A stretch of 57,343 nucleotides of DNA from an uncultured Ruminococcus sp. (GCA_902787825.1 CADAHS010000011.1:1-57343); one strand, 5' to 3'; positions 23,441-32,960 are shown, numbered from the stretch's first letter. The notes: generated by a model not told the origin, from the sequence alone. Numbers and translations are program-made.

Positions 23441-24967
23441 TTATTCCGACTGCTGTTCAAGGATCCTGAGCACAGCGGGCAGCGCAGAGATGATGTCACT
23501 TGCGAGCAGTCCCCGTGGGGAAGAGCTTTCACACAGCATCTCGGCGGTCGAGCCAAGGATAAAGCTTGCTGCAGTGCAGGCGTTTATCGGCGCACAGCCC
23601 TGTGCGATCAGCGAAGCGGTGATGCCGGCAAGGACATCTCCCGAGCCGCCCTTTGAGAGCGCAGTGTTCCCGCTTCGGATCACTATGCAGCCCTGCTTGT
23701 TTACAGCAAAGCTCTCGCTGCCCTTTGCAAGCACCGTCACATCGTATTTCTCAGCTATCTGCCTTGCGCAGCCCAGCGGATCGCTGATGACCTGCGAAAG
23801 CTCACAGCCGCATAACCTTGATAACTCTTTTGGGTGGGGGGTGAGTATCACATCGGATTTTTTCTTCTGTAATACATCTATATTCGCTGCAAGTGAATTT
23901 ATTCCGTCTGCGTCAATGACTAACGGACAATCTGAGTTCTGCACAAGTTCAGCCACAAGCTTTTCGGTACCGGGAGTGTGTCCCAGTCCGCAGCCGATCA
24001 GCAGACATTGTGAGGATCGGGTCTTTTGAATGATGCTTTGTGAGCTGCTCTGGGTGACAAAGCCGTCGCTGTCTGTTGGGAGGTCGGTAAAGATGCACTC
24101 GGGAAGTGTCGGACAGACGCAGTCTATGACTCTTTCGGCGGTGCAAAGCTCGCATAGTCCCACGCCTGTTCTCAGCGCAGCGTGCACGCTCATTTTTGCA
24201 GCTCCGATATAGCGGCGGCTGCCGCAAACAGCGCTCAGCCTGCCGAATGTGCCTTTGTGCCCGTATGGGACACGCTCGGGAAGAAGGCTTGAAGCAAAGG
24301 TTTTGTCGCACAGAGTTATGGAAAAGCTCGTTTCGCTGTCTGTCTGCTGCGGGATCCCGATGTCTGCGGTAACTGTCTTTGCGCAGAAATATCTTGCCGG
24401 CGAAAGCAGCATACCAAATTTGATCCTGTGGAATGTAACGGTAATGTCCGCTTTGAAGGAATCGGGATCAGCCTGACCGTTCCCGGCGTTACAGCCTGAG
24501 GGTATATCGCAGGCTACACGCACACAGCTGCAGGCGTTGGCTTTTTGGAAAACGGCTTTGATCTCACTGCTGAGCTGCCCGTGGAAGCCGGTGCCGAAAA
24601 CGCAGTCAACTATCACCTCGAAGCCTTCAAAAGCAATGCAGGTATCCTCGGTGACGATAATGCTTTTGTCAAGCCTTGAGAATGCGTTTGCTGAAAGCGC
24701 CGTGCCGGGCTGTGAACAGCACAAAAGCACAGTGACCTTAACGCCCGAAGCTGCAAGAAAGTTTGCCGCAACGAAACCGTCGCCGCCGTTGTTGCCTTTC
24801 CCCGCAAGGATAAGGCAGCTGTGCAGACCCTGCTTTAAACACTGTTTCAGCACGTTTCTTGCCAGTGCTTCGCCGGCGTTGTCCATAAGCTTTTCAAGGC
24901 TTACGCCAAGCTCGTCCGAACGCTTTTCGGCATATCTCATCTGCTCAACTGTAAGTATACGCTGCAT
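23441..24967 (-). CDS. nnr: Bifunctional NAD(P)HX epimerase/ADP-dependent dehydratase
   Basis: A 508-residue repair enzyme that converts damaged NAD(P)H hydrates back to NAD(P)H. The N-terminal YjeF epimerase domain (about 1-210) shows AGKGNNGGDGFVAANFL and the VDCVFGTGFHG segment. The C-terminal carbohydrate-kinase-like dehydratase (about 225-505) shows the glycine-rich KGGSGDVLAGI motif. Fusion of the two activities is the common bacterial arrangement. It begins 14 bases after the stop of the upstream membrane gene, so the two may be co-transcribed. Confidence 0.93.
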   Translation of the reverse strand: MQRILTVEQMRYAEKRSDELGVSLEKLMDNAGEALARNVLKQCLKQGLHSCLILAGKGNNGGDGFVAANFLAASGVKVTVLLCCSQPGTALSANAFSRLDKSIIVTEDTCIAFEGFEVIVDCVFGTGFHGQLSSEIKAVFQKANACSCVRVACDIPSGCNAGNGQADPDSFKADITVTFHRIKFGMLLSPARYFCAKTVTADIGIPQQTDSETSFSITLCDKTFASSLLPERVPYGHKGTFGRLSAVCGSRRYIGAAKMSVHAALRTGVGLCELCTAERVIDCVCPTLPECIFTDLPTDSDGFVTQSSSQSIIQKTRSSQCLLIGCGLGHTPGTEKLVAELVQNSDCPLVIDADGINSLAANIDVLQKKKSDVILTPHPKELSRLCGCELSQVISDPLGCARQIAEKYDVTVLAKGSESFAVNKQGCIVIRSGNTALSKGGSGDVLAGITASLIAQGCAPINACTAASFILGSTAEMLCESSSPRGLLASDIISALPAVLRILEQQSE

Positions 24968-24981
24968 ACACTCGCTCCTTG

Positions 24982-25515
24982 TTATTTAAGCTTATCCTGA
25001 AAATCCTTTCTGAGATCCCTTGGGATATAGGGGATCATAAGATCGAGCATCTCCTTGTCCGGGGTGAAGAAAAGGATAGTGTTGCCGTAGTCTTTATAGG
25101 CAAATTCCATATAGTATTCCGGTACAGAGGGTCTGTTGTCAGAGGCGATGACGATCGTCCTGTCCGCATCGACCTCCATATCATCGTTCCAGATGCCGAT
25201 AGATGTGATGTTGTTGATGTGCACCGAGCAAAGTCTTTTACGCTTGCTTTTGGCTATTATCTTGTCAACATCGAACTCGCCGTTTGTCAGCGCATACTCG
25301 TATTCGATATCAAGCTTCTTTGAAAGCCTGAAAGCAAGCCAAATGGCTGCGATCCCGAGAAATATCGCAAGCGGTGATACCTTGGGGAAAAATGCGAGCG
25401 AGCCTAATACCAGTGAAAATGCCAGGGCAACAGAAGAAAACTTAACGATACCGTCCAGCATCTTGTCACGTTTAGTGGGTGTCTTTTTGACGACCTGTTC
25501 TTTAAACACGTCCAT
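24982..25515 (-). CDS. DUF6106-like membrane protein
   Basis: A 177-residue protein with two close transmembrane helices (about 26-47 and 49-63) and a C-terminal soluble domain resembling bacterial pleckstrin-like or YcxB domains: DIEYEYALTNGEFDVDKI, then RKRLCSVHINNITSIGIW. Orthologues are conserved near clostridial housekeeping genes with no known function. It has a promoter at 25548-25576 and precedes nnr by 14 bases. The family name is my best match from memory. Confidence 0.65.
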   Translation of the reverse strand: MDVFKEQVVKKTPTKRDKMLDGIVKFSSVALAFSLVLGSLAFFPKVSPLAIFLGIAAIWLAFRLSKKLDIEYEYALTNGEFDVDKIIAKSKRKRLCSVHINNITSIGIWNDDMEVDADRTIVIASDNRPSVPEYYMEFAYKDYGNTILFFTPDKEMLDLMIPYIPRDLRKDFQDKLK

Positions 25516-25547
25516 TTTTAATTATCAGTCCTTTCTGAATTGTAATC

Positions 25548-25576
25548 ATTGTACCACAAGACGCGCTTTTTTTCAA
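25548..25576 (-). promoter_or_regulatory. Promoter of DUF6106-nnr unit
   Basis: Minus strand TTGAAA, 17 bases, TACAAT with TGG before it. Its -35 box lies 38 bases from the -35 of the divergent promoter at 25615. Confidence 0.75.
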
Positions 25577-25614
25577 GAGTTTTGTGATAATTACTGAAAA
25601 TGCACCTGACCTTG

Positions 25615-25643
25615 TTGAAAACAAAAACAAAGTATGGTATACT
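25615..25643 (+). promoter_or_regulatory. Promoter of amidohydrolase gene
   Basis: TTGAAA, 17 bases, TATACT with TGG before the -10. Transcription would begin near 25650, which rules out the in-frame ATG at 25584 as a start. Confidence 0.78.
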
Positions 25644-25676
25644 TGTTGCAGCACAAAGATGAGGAAAGTGATAAAC

Positions 25677-26474
25677 GTGACGATTGATTTTCATGTCCAT
25701 GCATTCAGTGAAAAGATCGCAGATAAGGCAATAAGCGTGCTCGAACAAAGAGCCGGCATTCAGCCGCTCACAAGGGGCACCACAGCCCAGACGCTCGAAC
25801 GTATGCAGCAGTGGGGGATAGACAGCTCGGTGATACTGCCAATAGCCACAAAGCCTTCTCAGCAGACGGTGATAAACAACTGGGCTAAGCAGATAGACTC
25901 TGAAAGGTTCATATCCTTCGGAAGCGTTCACCCTGATGCTGAGGACGCACTTGACGAGCTTGAAAGGATCCGGCAGCTTGGTCTGCACGGAATAAAGCTC
26001 CACCCTGATTATCAGGGATTTATGATCGACGATCCGAAGCTTGATCCGCTGCTTGATGCGATAGCGCAGACAGGGCTGCCTGTGATATTTCATGCAGGCT
26101 ATGATGTTGTTTCGCCCGGGCTTGTTCACTGTGCTCCGCAGGCGGCTCTGAAAATGTTTACAAAACATAGGGGCTTGAAGGTGATACTTGCTCACCTTGG
26201 CGGCAACGACCGCTGGGACGAGGTCTATGAAACACTTGCCGGTGTGGACGGCGAGCTTTATTTTGATACGGCGTTCACCTCGTGGAAATGTCCTGATGAG
26301 ATGATGCAAAAGATCATTGACCGCCACGGCGCTGACAGGATACTGTTCGCAAGTGATCTTCCGTGGGACAGCCCGGATAGGATAAGGCAGAAGATATTGC
26401 GTCTGAAGCTCTCTGACGATGCAAAGGAAAAGATACTTGGGGCTAATGCGCAGAGGCTGCTTGGCTTGACGTAA
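25677..26474 (+). CDS. TIM-barrel amidohydrolase
   Basis: A 265-residue amidohydrolase 2 family (PF04909) protein. The metal-binding DFHVHAF is at residues 4-10. The barrel continues with GIKLHPDYQGF, PVIFHAGYD and VILAHLGG, and the C-terminal aspartate motif is LFASDLPW. Relatives act as decarboxylases or hydrolases on small carboxylates; the substrate is unknown here. GTG 25677 is chosen because GAGGAAAG lies 8 bases before it and the encoded N-terminus matches family starts. ATG 25659 would leave almost no leader. Confidence 0.85.
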   Translation: MTIDFHVHAFSEKIADKAISVLEQRAGIQPLTRGTTAQTLERMQQWGIDSSVILPIATKPSQQTVINNWAKQIDSERFISFGSVHPDAEDALDELERIRQLGLHGIKLHPDYQGFMIDDPKLDPLLDAIAQTGLPVIFHAGYDVVSPGLVHCAPQAALKMFTKHRGLKVILAHLGGNDRWDEVYETLAGVDGELYFDTAFTSWKCPDEMMQKIIDRHGADRILFASDLPWDSPDRIRQKILRLKLSDDAKEKILGANAQRLLGLT

Positions 26475-26525
26475 TGCATATGACGGGGCAATGCCCTTTA
26501 TTGAACGAAGGATAGGTGCACGACT

Positions 26526-27497
26526 ATGTCTGTAAAAGAAGATATTGAACAGCTGCTTGAACAAAGCAGGGGCGAATTTGTTTCGGGCGAGGAGATCGCC
26601 GGAAAGCTTGGCTGCACAAGAGGTGCGGTGTGGAAATCGGTGCGTTCGCTGCAGCAGCAGGGCTTTAGCATTGAGGCTGTGAGAAACAGAGGCTACCGGC
26701 TTGAAGCTGATAATGATGTGCTCAGCCGCAGGGGCATTGAAAGGTACATTGATAATAAGCTGCCCGTCAGGATAGAGGTGTTTGACAGCGTTGACTCGAC
26801 CAATAATATCCTGCGTGAGTATGCAAACAAGGGCGAAAAAGAGGGTAAGACAGTTATCGCTCAGCGTCAGACCGGCGGCAAGGGCAGACTTGGAAGGTCT
26901 TTTTTTTCACCGTCAGACACAGGGCTTTATCTGAGCATTCTGTTAAGACCAAAGCTTGAGATCACGCAGGCGGTCAGGATAACGACCTGTGCGGCGCTTG
27001 CGGTGTGCGATGCCGTTGAGCAGACCACAGGACAAAAGCCCTCGATAAAGTGGGTCAATGATGTTTATCTTGGTGATAGAAAGATCTGCGGGATACTTAC
27101 TGAGGCATCGCTGTCAATGGAAAGCGGCGGTGTGGATTATGCTGTGCTTGGGATCGGCGTGAATGTCTATGAACCGAAGGACGGTTTCCCCGATGAGATA
27201 AAAAACGTTGCGGGAGCAGTGTGCACCCGAAAGTCCGCCGACCTCAGAAACAGACTTGCAGCAGGCATAATAAACAGCTTTATGGGCTACTATGAGCATA
27301 TAGATAAAGGCGGTTTCCGTGACGAATACAGCCGCAGACTTATGTGGAAAGGCGAGAATATTTTCATTATCAGCGGCGAAAACAAAACGCCCTGCCGTGT
27401 AGTCGATGTCGATGAGGAGTGCAGGCTGAAGGTCGAGCTTGAGGGCGGAGAACACAAGCTTATCTCCAGCGGCGAGATCAGTATAAGAAAAAGATAG
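26526..27497 (+). CDS. birA: Biotin protein ligase/biotin operon repressor
   Basis: A 323-residue bifunctional BirA. The N-terminal winged helix (about 1-65, with SGEEIAGKLGCTRGAVWKSVRSL) binds operators. The catalytic domain (about 80-270) carries the biotinoyl-AMP loop as TGGKGRLGRSFFSP and the SIKWVNDVYLG block. A C-terminal SH3-like domain follows. It attaches biotin to carboxylase subunits and, with biotinoyl-AMP, represses biotin genes. It starts 51 bases after the amidohydrolase gene. Confidence 0.95.
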   Translation: MSVKEDIEQLLEQSRGEFVSGEEIAGKLGCTRGAVWKSVRSLQQQGFSIEAVRNRGYRLEADNDVLSRRGIERYIDNKLPVRIEVFDSVDSTNNILREYANKGEKEGKTVIAQRQTGGKGRLGRSFFSPSDTGLYLSILLRPKLEITQAVRITTCAALAVCDAVEQTTGQKPSIKWVNDVYLGDRKICGILTEASLSMESGGVDYAVLGIGVNVYEPKDGFPDEIKNVAGAVCTRKSADLRNRLAAGIINSFMGYYEHIDKGGFRDEYSRRLMWKGENIFIISGENKTPCRVVDVDEECRLKVELEGGEHKLISSGEISIRKR

Positions 27498-27516
27498 AAA
27501 AATGACCGTTTGACTA

Positions 27517-27545
27517 TTGAAAAAGTGAAAAAAATATGTTATAAT
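27517..27545 (+). promoter_or_regulatory. Promoter of pyridoxal kinase-trmL-degV unit
   Basis: TTGAAA, 17 bases, TATAAT. Transcription near 27552 makes the in-frame ATG at 27557 an unlikely start. Confidence 0.78.
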
Positions 27546-27580
27546 AACTTGATTAGATGTGTTGTGAAGGCAGTGTTGTT

Positions 27581-28438
27581 ATGAAAGAGATCAAAAAGGT
27601 CGCAGCGATACAGGATCTGTCGGGTATCGGCAGGTGCTCGCTTACGGTGATCATTCCTGTGCTGAGCGCTATGGGCGTTCAGGTATGTCCTGTGCCTACG
27701 GCAGTGCTTTCGGCTCATACGGGCTACGGTGAGTTCGTGATGCACGACCTGACCGATTTCATGATGCCGGTGCTGGAGCATTATAAAAAGCTTGATGTGA
27801 GATTTGACTGCGTGTACAGCGGCTTTCTCGCTTCAAGTGAACAGATAGATCATTGTCTGGAATTTTTCAAAGCGTTTCCCGATGCGCTGAAGCTGGTCGA
27901 TCCGGTGATGGGCGACGACGGCAAAGCGTATGCGACCTATACAGACGAGCTTTGCAAGAGAATGAGCGAGCTTGTGGCTGTGGCGGATATAATCACTCCG
28001 AACCTCACAGAGGCGGCGATCTTGCTTGGAGAGGATTACCCGACAGAACCGATGAGCGAGCAGACTGCGAAGGACTGGCTGGTAAGGCTTTCGGATATGG
28101 GTGCGGATATAGTCGTTATGACAAGCGTGCGCTTCGAGGGCGACAGGATAGCAACGCTCGGATATGACAGGCAAAGCAGCACATTTATCAGACTTATCAA
28201 CAGTTATGTTCCCGCAAGATACTCCGGCACAGGAGATATGTTCGCAAGTGTGCTGGTCGGAGGACTGCTCAACGGTGAGGGACTTTCCTCAGCGATGAAC
28301 AGGGCATCTCAGTTCACCGAGCATACGGTGAAGATCACATATGAGTGCGGCAGACCGTGGACAGAGGGACTGATGTTTGAAGGTGAGCTTTCGATGCTCA
28401 GCTCGGAAATGTCCTGCGACAGATGTGAAAAAATGTGA
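27581..28438 (+). CDS. pdxY: Pyridoxamine/pyridoxal kinase
   Basis: A 285-residue ribokinase-fold enzyme that phosphorylates B6 vitamers for salvage to pyridoxal phosphate. The N-terminal AAIQDLSGIGRCSLTV block, the DPVMGDDGK motif (about 112) and the C-terminal glycine-rich YSGTGDMFASVLVG with its catalytic aspartate are all readable. The start at 27581 follows GAAGGC and matches the family N-terminus; 27557 lacks a site. It is the first gene of a tight unit with trmL and degV (16-base gap). Confidence 0.88.
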   Translation: MKEIKKVAAIQDLSGIGRCSLTVIIPVLSAMGVQVCPVPTAVLSAHTGYGEFVMHDLTDFMMPVLEHYKKLDVRFDCVYSGFLASSEQIDHCLEFFKAFPDALKLVDPVMGDDGKAYATYTDELCKRMSELVAVADIITPNLTEAAILLGEDYPTEPMSEQTAKDWLVRLSDMGADIVVMTSVRFEGDRIATLGYDRQSSTFIRLINSYVPARYSGTGDMFASVLVGGLLNGEGLSSAMNRASQFTEHTVKITYECGRPWTEGLMFEGELSMLSSEMSCDRCEKM

Positions 28439-28454
28439 TGGGTGGTCATTGGTG

Positions 28455-29000
28455 ATGCAAAATACTCAAAAGCCGAGATTGCACATCGTGATGGTCGAAC
28501 CGAGAATACCGCAGAATACAGGCAACGTTTCAAGGACCTGTGCGGTGACGGGTGCGGTGCTTCATCTGGTGAAGCCTTACGGGTTCACTATCACCGACAG
28601 ACAGCTCAAGCGTGCGGGGCTTGACTATTGGGATAAACTTGAGATCTATGAATATGACAGTCTTGATGAGTTCTTCGCCCGAAACGATGGCGATTTCTAC
28701 TATTTCACCACAAAGGGCAGGAAAGTTCATTCGGACGTTGCTTTTGATATAAAAAGGGATACTTACCTCATCTTCGGCAGAGAGGACAGGGGGCTGCCCG
28801 AAAGCCTGCTGTATGAAAATCCGCAAAGATGCGTGAGGATACCTATGCGACAAACGCTGAGGAGCCTTAACCTTTCAAACTCCGTTGCGATAGCGGTGTA
28901 TGAGGTCCTCAGACAATGGGATTACCCCGAGCTGGACACTAAGGGTCAGCTCACACAATATAAATGGGAAGACCGTGGGGAGGAACAGATCAATGGCTAA
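28455..29000 (+). CDS. trmL: tRNA (cytidine/uridine-34) 2'-O-methyltransferase
   Basis: A 181-residue SPOUT-class methyltransferase modifying the wobble base of tRNA-Leu isoacceptors. The N-terminal VMVEPRIPQNTGNVSRTCAV, the knot strand LIFGREDRGLPESLL and the C-terminal NLSNSVAIAVYEVLRQ are diagnostic. GTG 28452 and TTG 28449 in the same frame are possible alternative starts. The 3' end overlaps the DegV start by 8 bases. Confidence 0.92.
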   Translation: MQNTQKPRLHIVMVEPRIPQNTGNVSRTCAVTGAVLHLVKPYGFTITDRQLKRAGLDYWDKLEIYEYDSLDEFFARNDGDFYYFTTKGRKVHSDVAFDIKRDTYLIFGREDRGLPESLLYENPQRCVRIPMRQTLRSLNLSNSVAIAVYEVLRQWDYPELDTKGQLTQYKWEDRGEEQING

Positions 29001-29865
29001 GATAAAATTTGTTACTGATTCCGCAAGCGATATATCTGAGGCTTATGAGAAAAAGTATGATATACTTATCCTTAACTTCAAGGTCGCTATGGGAGACAAA
29101 AGCTACACCAGCCGTGTGGACTTTGACAATAAGAAATTCTATAAGATGCTGGACGCTTATGACGGCGTTCCCGCGACTTCGCAGATAACGGCGCTGGAGT
29201 TTTTGGAGGTCTATAAGGATCTCTACAAGCAGGGCTATACCGATATAATCTTTACCTCTATAAACAGCAAGGGCTCGGCTACATACGATAACTCCATTAT
29301 GGCGGTAAGTATGTTCTACGACGAGGTGCCCGAGGCTCAGGGAAAGATCAATATTTATAATATCGACGGCAAGGGCTATACCGGAGCTTACGGATACCCG
29401 GTCATTCAGGGCGCTAAAAAAGCCAGAAAGGGTATGGCTGCAAAGGACATAGTTTCGTTTATGAAGGACTGGATAGAAAACTGTGTAATATTCTTTGCGC
29501 CGTATACGCTCAAATATGCAAGAAAATCGGGAAGGATACCTTCTGCTGCGGCTTTTGTGGGAGAGGTTATGGGCCTTAAACCGATAATGAGGATCCAGGA
29601 TAACAAGATCGTGACCGAAACAAAGGTCAGGGGCGAAAGATCGGTGATACCCAAGATACTTGATCTGACGCTTGAAGAAATGATACCAAAGACACCTTAC
29701 TGCATCGTTTACGGCAACGATGAGGCTGTAATGGAAGAAATGGCGCAGGCTATGATAAAAAAGGTCGGCTATCCGCCGGAAAAGTATTTCCAGATAGGTG
29801 CGGCAATAGCTATCAATGCAGGTCCCCGTGTGGTCGGAGTGATATTTAAAGCACATCGTGATTAA
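28993..29865 (+). CDS. DegV family fatty-acid-binding protein
   Basis: A 290-residue protein of the DegV/FakB family, which binds fatty acids for phosphorylation by FakA. The N-terminal KFVTDSASDIS is typical, with the binding-pocket motif following, and TLKYARKSGRIPSAAAFVGEVMGLKPIM near residue 170 is the usual second-domain signature. The start overlaps the last 8 bases of trmL, behind GGGGAGGAA. No fakA is in the window, so its kinase partner is elsewhere or absent. Confidence 0.92.
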   Translation: MAKIKFVTDSASDISEAYEKKYDILILNFKVAMGDKSYTSRVDFDNKKFYKMLDAYDGVPATSQITALEFLEVYKDLYKQGYTDIIFTSINSKGSATYDNSIMAVSMFYDEVPEAQGKINIYNIDGKGYTGAYGYPVIQGAKKARKGMAAKDIVSFMKDWIENCVIFFAPYTLKYARKSGRIPSAAAFVGEVMGLKPIMRIQDNKIVTETKVRGERSVIPKILDLTLEEMIPKTPYCIVYGNDEAVMEEMAQAMIKKVGYPPEKYFQIGAAIAINAGPRVVGVIFKAHRD

Positions 29866-29890
29866 ATTTTCATATTCGGAGGAATATGGT

Positions 29891-30076
29891 ATGGGCGATA
29901 AATTGTCTTGGATCCTTATGGGCGGAGGTGCCGCCGTGATATTGGTGAGTGCGTGGTGCAGGGTGCTGCTGGATATCCCACAGCTGTGGTTCATCCTTGC
30001 GATCGTCCTTGGTCTTGGCATGATAGCGGTCGGAAAGGTACTGCAATCAAAAGGCGGAGGCAGCAGCGACGGCTGA
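29891..30076 (+). CDS. Small two-helix membrane protein
   Basis: A 61-residue protein: short polar N-terminus, two hydrophobic helices (about 4-24 and 29-48) and a Gly/Ser-rich tail. GGAGGA lies 7 bases before the ATG, which supports translation. It follows degV by 25 bases and is probably read from the same transcript. No family is recognised. Confidence 0.65.
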   Translation: MGDKLSWILMGGGAAVILVSAWCRVLLDIPQLWFILAIVLGLGMIAVGKVLQSKGGGSSDG

Positions 30077-30121
30077 GGAGTGCGGATTTGTTAAACGGCG
30101 GTGAACAATCACCCAAATCCC

Positions 30122-30150
30122 TTGATTTTTTGGCGCTTATATTTTATAAT
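30122..30150 (+). promoter_or_regulatory. Promoter of pgk
   Basis: TTGATT, 17 bases, TATAAT, followed by a leader of about 60 bases. Confidence 0.75.
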
Positions 30151-30215
30151 AATATATTGTAAGGTAAACTATGGGGTGTTTCCCCAAATATAATAAAGAG
30201 AGGATGTCTGTAATT

Positions 30216-31436
30216 ATGGCAGGTCTAAACAAAGTCAGTGTTGATGACATTAATGTAAAGGGTAAGAAGGTCCTCGTAAGAGTTGACTTCAACGTTCCGC
30301 TCAAGGACGGCGTTATTACCAACGATAACAGAATAACAGCTGCTCTTCCTACTATCAAGAAGCTTGTGGCTGACGGCGGAAAGGTCGTTCTGTGCTCGCA
30401 CCTTGGCAAGCCGAAGAATGGTCCTGAGGCTAAGTTCTCACTTGCTCCTGCTGCTGCAAGACTTGCAGAGCTGGTAGACACAAAGGTAACTTTCGCTGCT
30501 GACGATACAGTAGTTGGCGACAATGCTAAGAAGGCAGTTGCTGAGATGAACGACGGCGAGATCGTTGTTCTGGAAAATACAAGATTCAGAGGAAACGAGG
30601 AGACCAAGAACGGTGAGGAGTTCGCTAAGGAGCTTGCAGATCTCGTTGACGGTCAGGTTTTCGTTATGGACGCTTTCGGTTCTGCTCACAGAGCTCACGC
30701 TTCAACAGCAGGCGTTACAAAGTTCGTTAAGGAAACAGCAGTCGGCTATCTGATGCAAAAGGAGATCACATTCCTTGGCAACGCTGTTGAGGATCCTGTA
30801 AGACCTTTTGTTGCTATCCTTGGCGGCGCAAAGGTTGCAGACAAGCTCAACGTTATCAACAACCTGCTTGAAAAGTGCGATACACTTATCATCGGCGGTG
30901 GTATGGCTTATACCTTCCTGAAGGCTCAGGGCAAGGAGGTTGGTCTTTCACTGGTTGACAATGAGAAGATCGACTACTGCAAGGAAATGATGGCAAAGGC
31001 TGAGAAGCTCGGCAAAAAGCTGCTCCTGCCTATCGACACAACGATCGCAGCAGGCTTTCCTGATCCGATCGACGCTCCGATCGACGTTAAGGTAGTTGAT
31101 GTTGACAATATCCCTGCTGATATGGAAGGTCTGGACATCGGCACAAAGACAGCTGAGCTGTTCGGCGACGCTGTAAAGAGCGCAAAGACTGTTGTTTGGA
31201 ACGGCCCTATGGGAGTGTTTGAGAACCCTGTTCTTGCAAAGGGTACTATCGCAGTTGCTAAGGCTCTTGCTGATACAGACGCTACAACAATTATCGGAGG
31301 CGGTGACTCCGCAGCAGCTGTTATACAGCTCGGCTTCGCTGACAAGATGAGCCACATCTCCACAGGCGGCGGTGCTTCTCTTGAATACCTCGAGGGCAAG
31401 GTGCTCCCGGGCATCGACGTTATAGCTGACAAGTAA
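30216..31436 (+). CDS. pgk: Phosphoglycerate kinase
   Basis: A 406-residue glycolytic enzyme that transfers phosphate from 1,3-bisphosphoglycerate to ADP. The N-terminal signature [15 protein letters not shown], the [11 protein letters not shown] basic patch, and the C-terminal nucleotide loops [10 protein letters not shown] and GGGDSAAA are complete. ATG 30216 is preferred (N-terminus [11 protein letters not shown] fits the family and AGAGAGG lies upstream); ATG 30204 is directly on the ribosome site. It starts a plus-strand glycolytic cluster with tpiA and gpmI. Confidence 0.96.
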   Translation: MAGLNKVSVDDINVKGKKVLVRVDFNVPLKDGVITNDNRITAALPTIKKLVADGGKVVLCSHLGKPKNGPEAKFSLAPAAARLAELVDTKVTFAADDTVVGDNAKKAVAEMNDGEIVVLENTRFRGNEETKNGEEFAKELADLVDGQVFVMDAFGSAHRAHASTAGVTKFVKETAVGYLMQKEITFLGNAVEDPVRPFVAILGGAKVADKLNVINNLLEKCDTLIIGGGMAYTFLKAQGKEVGLSLVDNEKIDYCKEMMAKAEKLGKKLLLPIDTTIAAGFPDPIDAPIDVKVVDVDNIPADMEGLDIGTKTAELFGDAVKSAKTVVWNGPMGVFENPVLAKGTIAVAKALADTDATTIIGGGDSAAAVIQLGFADKMSHISTGGGASLEYLEGKVLPGIDVIADK

Positions 31437-31466
31437 TATTCCACAGGCTGAATATTAAGTAGCTTG

Positions 31467-31502
31467 GGGCAGGCATCAGAATTGCCTGCCCTTTATTATT
31501 TT
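31467..31502 (+). terminator. Terminator of pgk
   Basis: GGGCAGGCA/TGCCTGCCC stem followed by a T-rich tract. Confidence 0.85.
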
Positions 31503-31544
31503 GTGAGTCGTGAGTCTTTGAGAATAAAACAATGGGGTAAACAA

Positions 31545-32393
31545 ATGAAGTTTTATCGTTATTATTTGAAGGCAAACAGAAGGCTTTTGCTGTATTGCTT
31601 GGGAATAATGCTCAGCATTGATCTTCTGATCTTTGCAGCGGATATGTCTAACGCAGGAATTGACGGGTATCTGACACCAATACTCATCAGCCTTGGCTTA
31701 ACGATCACCACGATGCTTCTGCTGATAGCAGTCATACTGCGCAAGGCTAAGAAGGATAAGCCTTTCCTTGAACTGTATGATAAAAAAGGTCCATGCCCGG
31801 AAACTATACAGATGTATATTAATATGCACCCGAAGCCGAGAGTGATAGATTATGTCAGCATAGCAGCTTATTATAACGCTGCAGGCGATGTGGACAACGC
31901 TGATAGGTTCATTGCAACAGCAGGGAAGTGTGTGATGGTCGAAATACGCACAAGGGCGTACTATGTGCAGGTCTTGCTCAGCATACGCATCCGTCAAAGA
32001 CGTTTTCAGGAAGCTGCGGTGATATTCAATAATTACAACAGCATGATGACGACATTCTGTAAGTCAAACCCGGGCCCTGTCGCACTGGATCACTACGCTC
32101 ATGCAGCTCTGATGTACGCTATGAGCGGCAACATAAATGCAGCGCTTGAAGCTATCGGTCTTATGGAAAGATCTATCCGCAGGGACAGACAGCTCGCTTT
32201 TACAAGAAACACCGCTCTTATGGCTGTGTACCTGATCGGCGGCGACCTGCGCAGGGCGGACGATCTTAAAGAGATGATAATTAAAGATGTCAGGGAGTTT
32301 GACGGGTTTTTATTTGAAAGCAACAGAGATGTTGTTTTAAGAGATATTCAGGTTATGCAGGAGCTGTTTGACCCGAGAATGAAGCAGCAGTAA
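31545..32393 (+). CDS. Membrane protein with helical-repeat domain
   Basis: A 282-residue protein of unknown function. Two N-terminal transmembrane helices (about 15-35 and 45-68) anchor a cytoplasmic all-helical region (about 80-270) whose spacing of small residues (YYNAAGDVDNADRFI, ALMYAMSGNINAALEAI, VYLIGGDLRRADDL) resembles tetratricopeptide-type repeats. GGGG precedes the start at 31545. It lies after the pgk terminator and 12 bases before the next membrane gene, so those two form a pair inserted in the glycolytic cluster. Confidence 0.7.
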   Translation: MKFYRYYLKANRRLLLYCLGIMLSIDLLIFAADMSNAGIDGYLTPILISLGLTITTMLLLIAVILRKAKKDKPFLELYDKKGPCPETIQMYINMHPKPRVIDYVSIAAYYNAAGDVDNADRFIATAGKCVMVEIRTRAYYVQVLLSIRIRQRRFQEAAVIFNNYNSMMTTFCKSNPGPVALDHYAHAALMYAMSGNINAALEAIGLMERSIRRDRQLAFTRNTALMAVYLIGGDLRRADDLKEMIIKDVREFDGFLFESNRDVVLRDIQVMQELFDPRMKQQ

Positions 32394-32405
32394 GGTAAGG
32401 AGATA

Positions 32406-32960
32406 ATGAAAATGCAATGGTTGAATATTCTGGCTGATGAGTCGGAAGCGAATGCTCTGAAGGGAATGTTCTCAGGCTGGCAGAGTATCGTTGGCATAGT
32501 GCTGGTGGTGCTCTCTGTCGGAATGATCTATGTTGGAGTAAAAGTGTATCAGGGATTCAAGGTCGATTTCGGAACGCAGGCGAATGTGCCGCAGGAGGAC
32601 ACACACGTCCCGACAACAGCGAAAATACAAAATAAGGTCAAGACCATGATGCCCGATTTCAACGGCAGAGGCGAAACTGAAATAATCGAGTGGACTATGG
32701 TCTACGAGGTGGACGGCGAAAAGTATAAGCAGACTATCCCCGATAATGGTTATACCAAGGGACAGGTCATCGACATCAAGTATGAGCCGAGCGATCCGAA
32801 CGATTTCTATGTTTACGACAAGCAGGCTGAGGAGGCTGCGGCGGAAGCTGAGCAAAACGGCGAGCAGGAGGAACCTGCCGAGAAGAACAAGCTCGGGATC
32901 GGAATGATCGTTATGGCGTGCCTGCTGATGGGTATCGGAATTATGATGATAATAAGCTGA
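32406..32960 (+). CDS. DUF3592-like membrane protein with acidic linker
   Basis: A 184-residue protein: N-terminal helix (about 25-48), soluble beta domain (about 70-140) ending in VIDIKYEPSDPNDFYVY, an Ala/Glu-rich acidic linker (about 143-163) and a C-terminal helix (about 165-183). The plan and the PxDPxxF ending match DUF3592 and the protein at 20930. AAGGAGAT precedes the ATG. Function unknown. Confidence 0.68.
   Translation: MKMQWLNILADESEANALKGMFSGWQSIVGIVLVVLSVGMIYVGVKVYQGFKVDFGTQANVPQEDTHVPTTAKIQNKVKTMMPDFNGRGETEIIEWTMVYEVDGEKYKQTIPDNGYTKGQVIDIKYEPSDPNDFYVYDKQAEEAAAEAEQNGEQEEPAEKNKLGIGMIVMACLLMGIGIMMIIS

Noticed and set aside
28990-30021. A 343-codon minus-strand open frame opposite the DegV gene
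   Set aside because: Composition (His, Tyr and Cys rich, no motif) is typical of a shadow of a conserved gene on the other strand.
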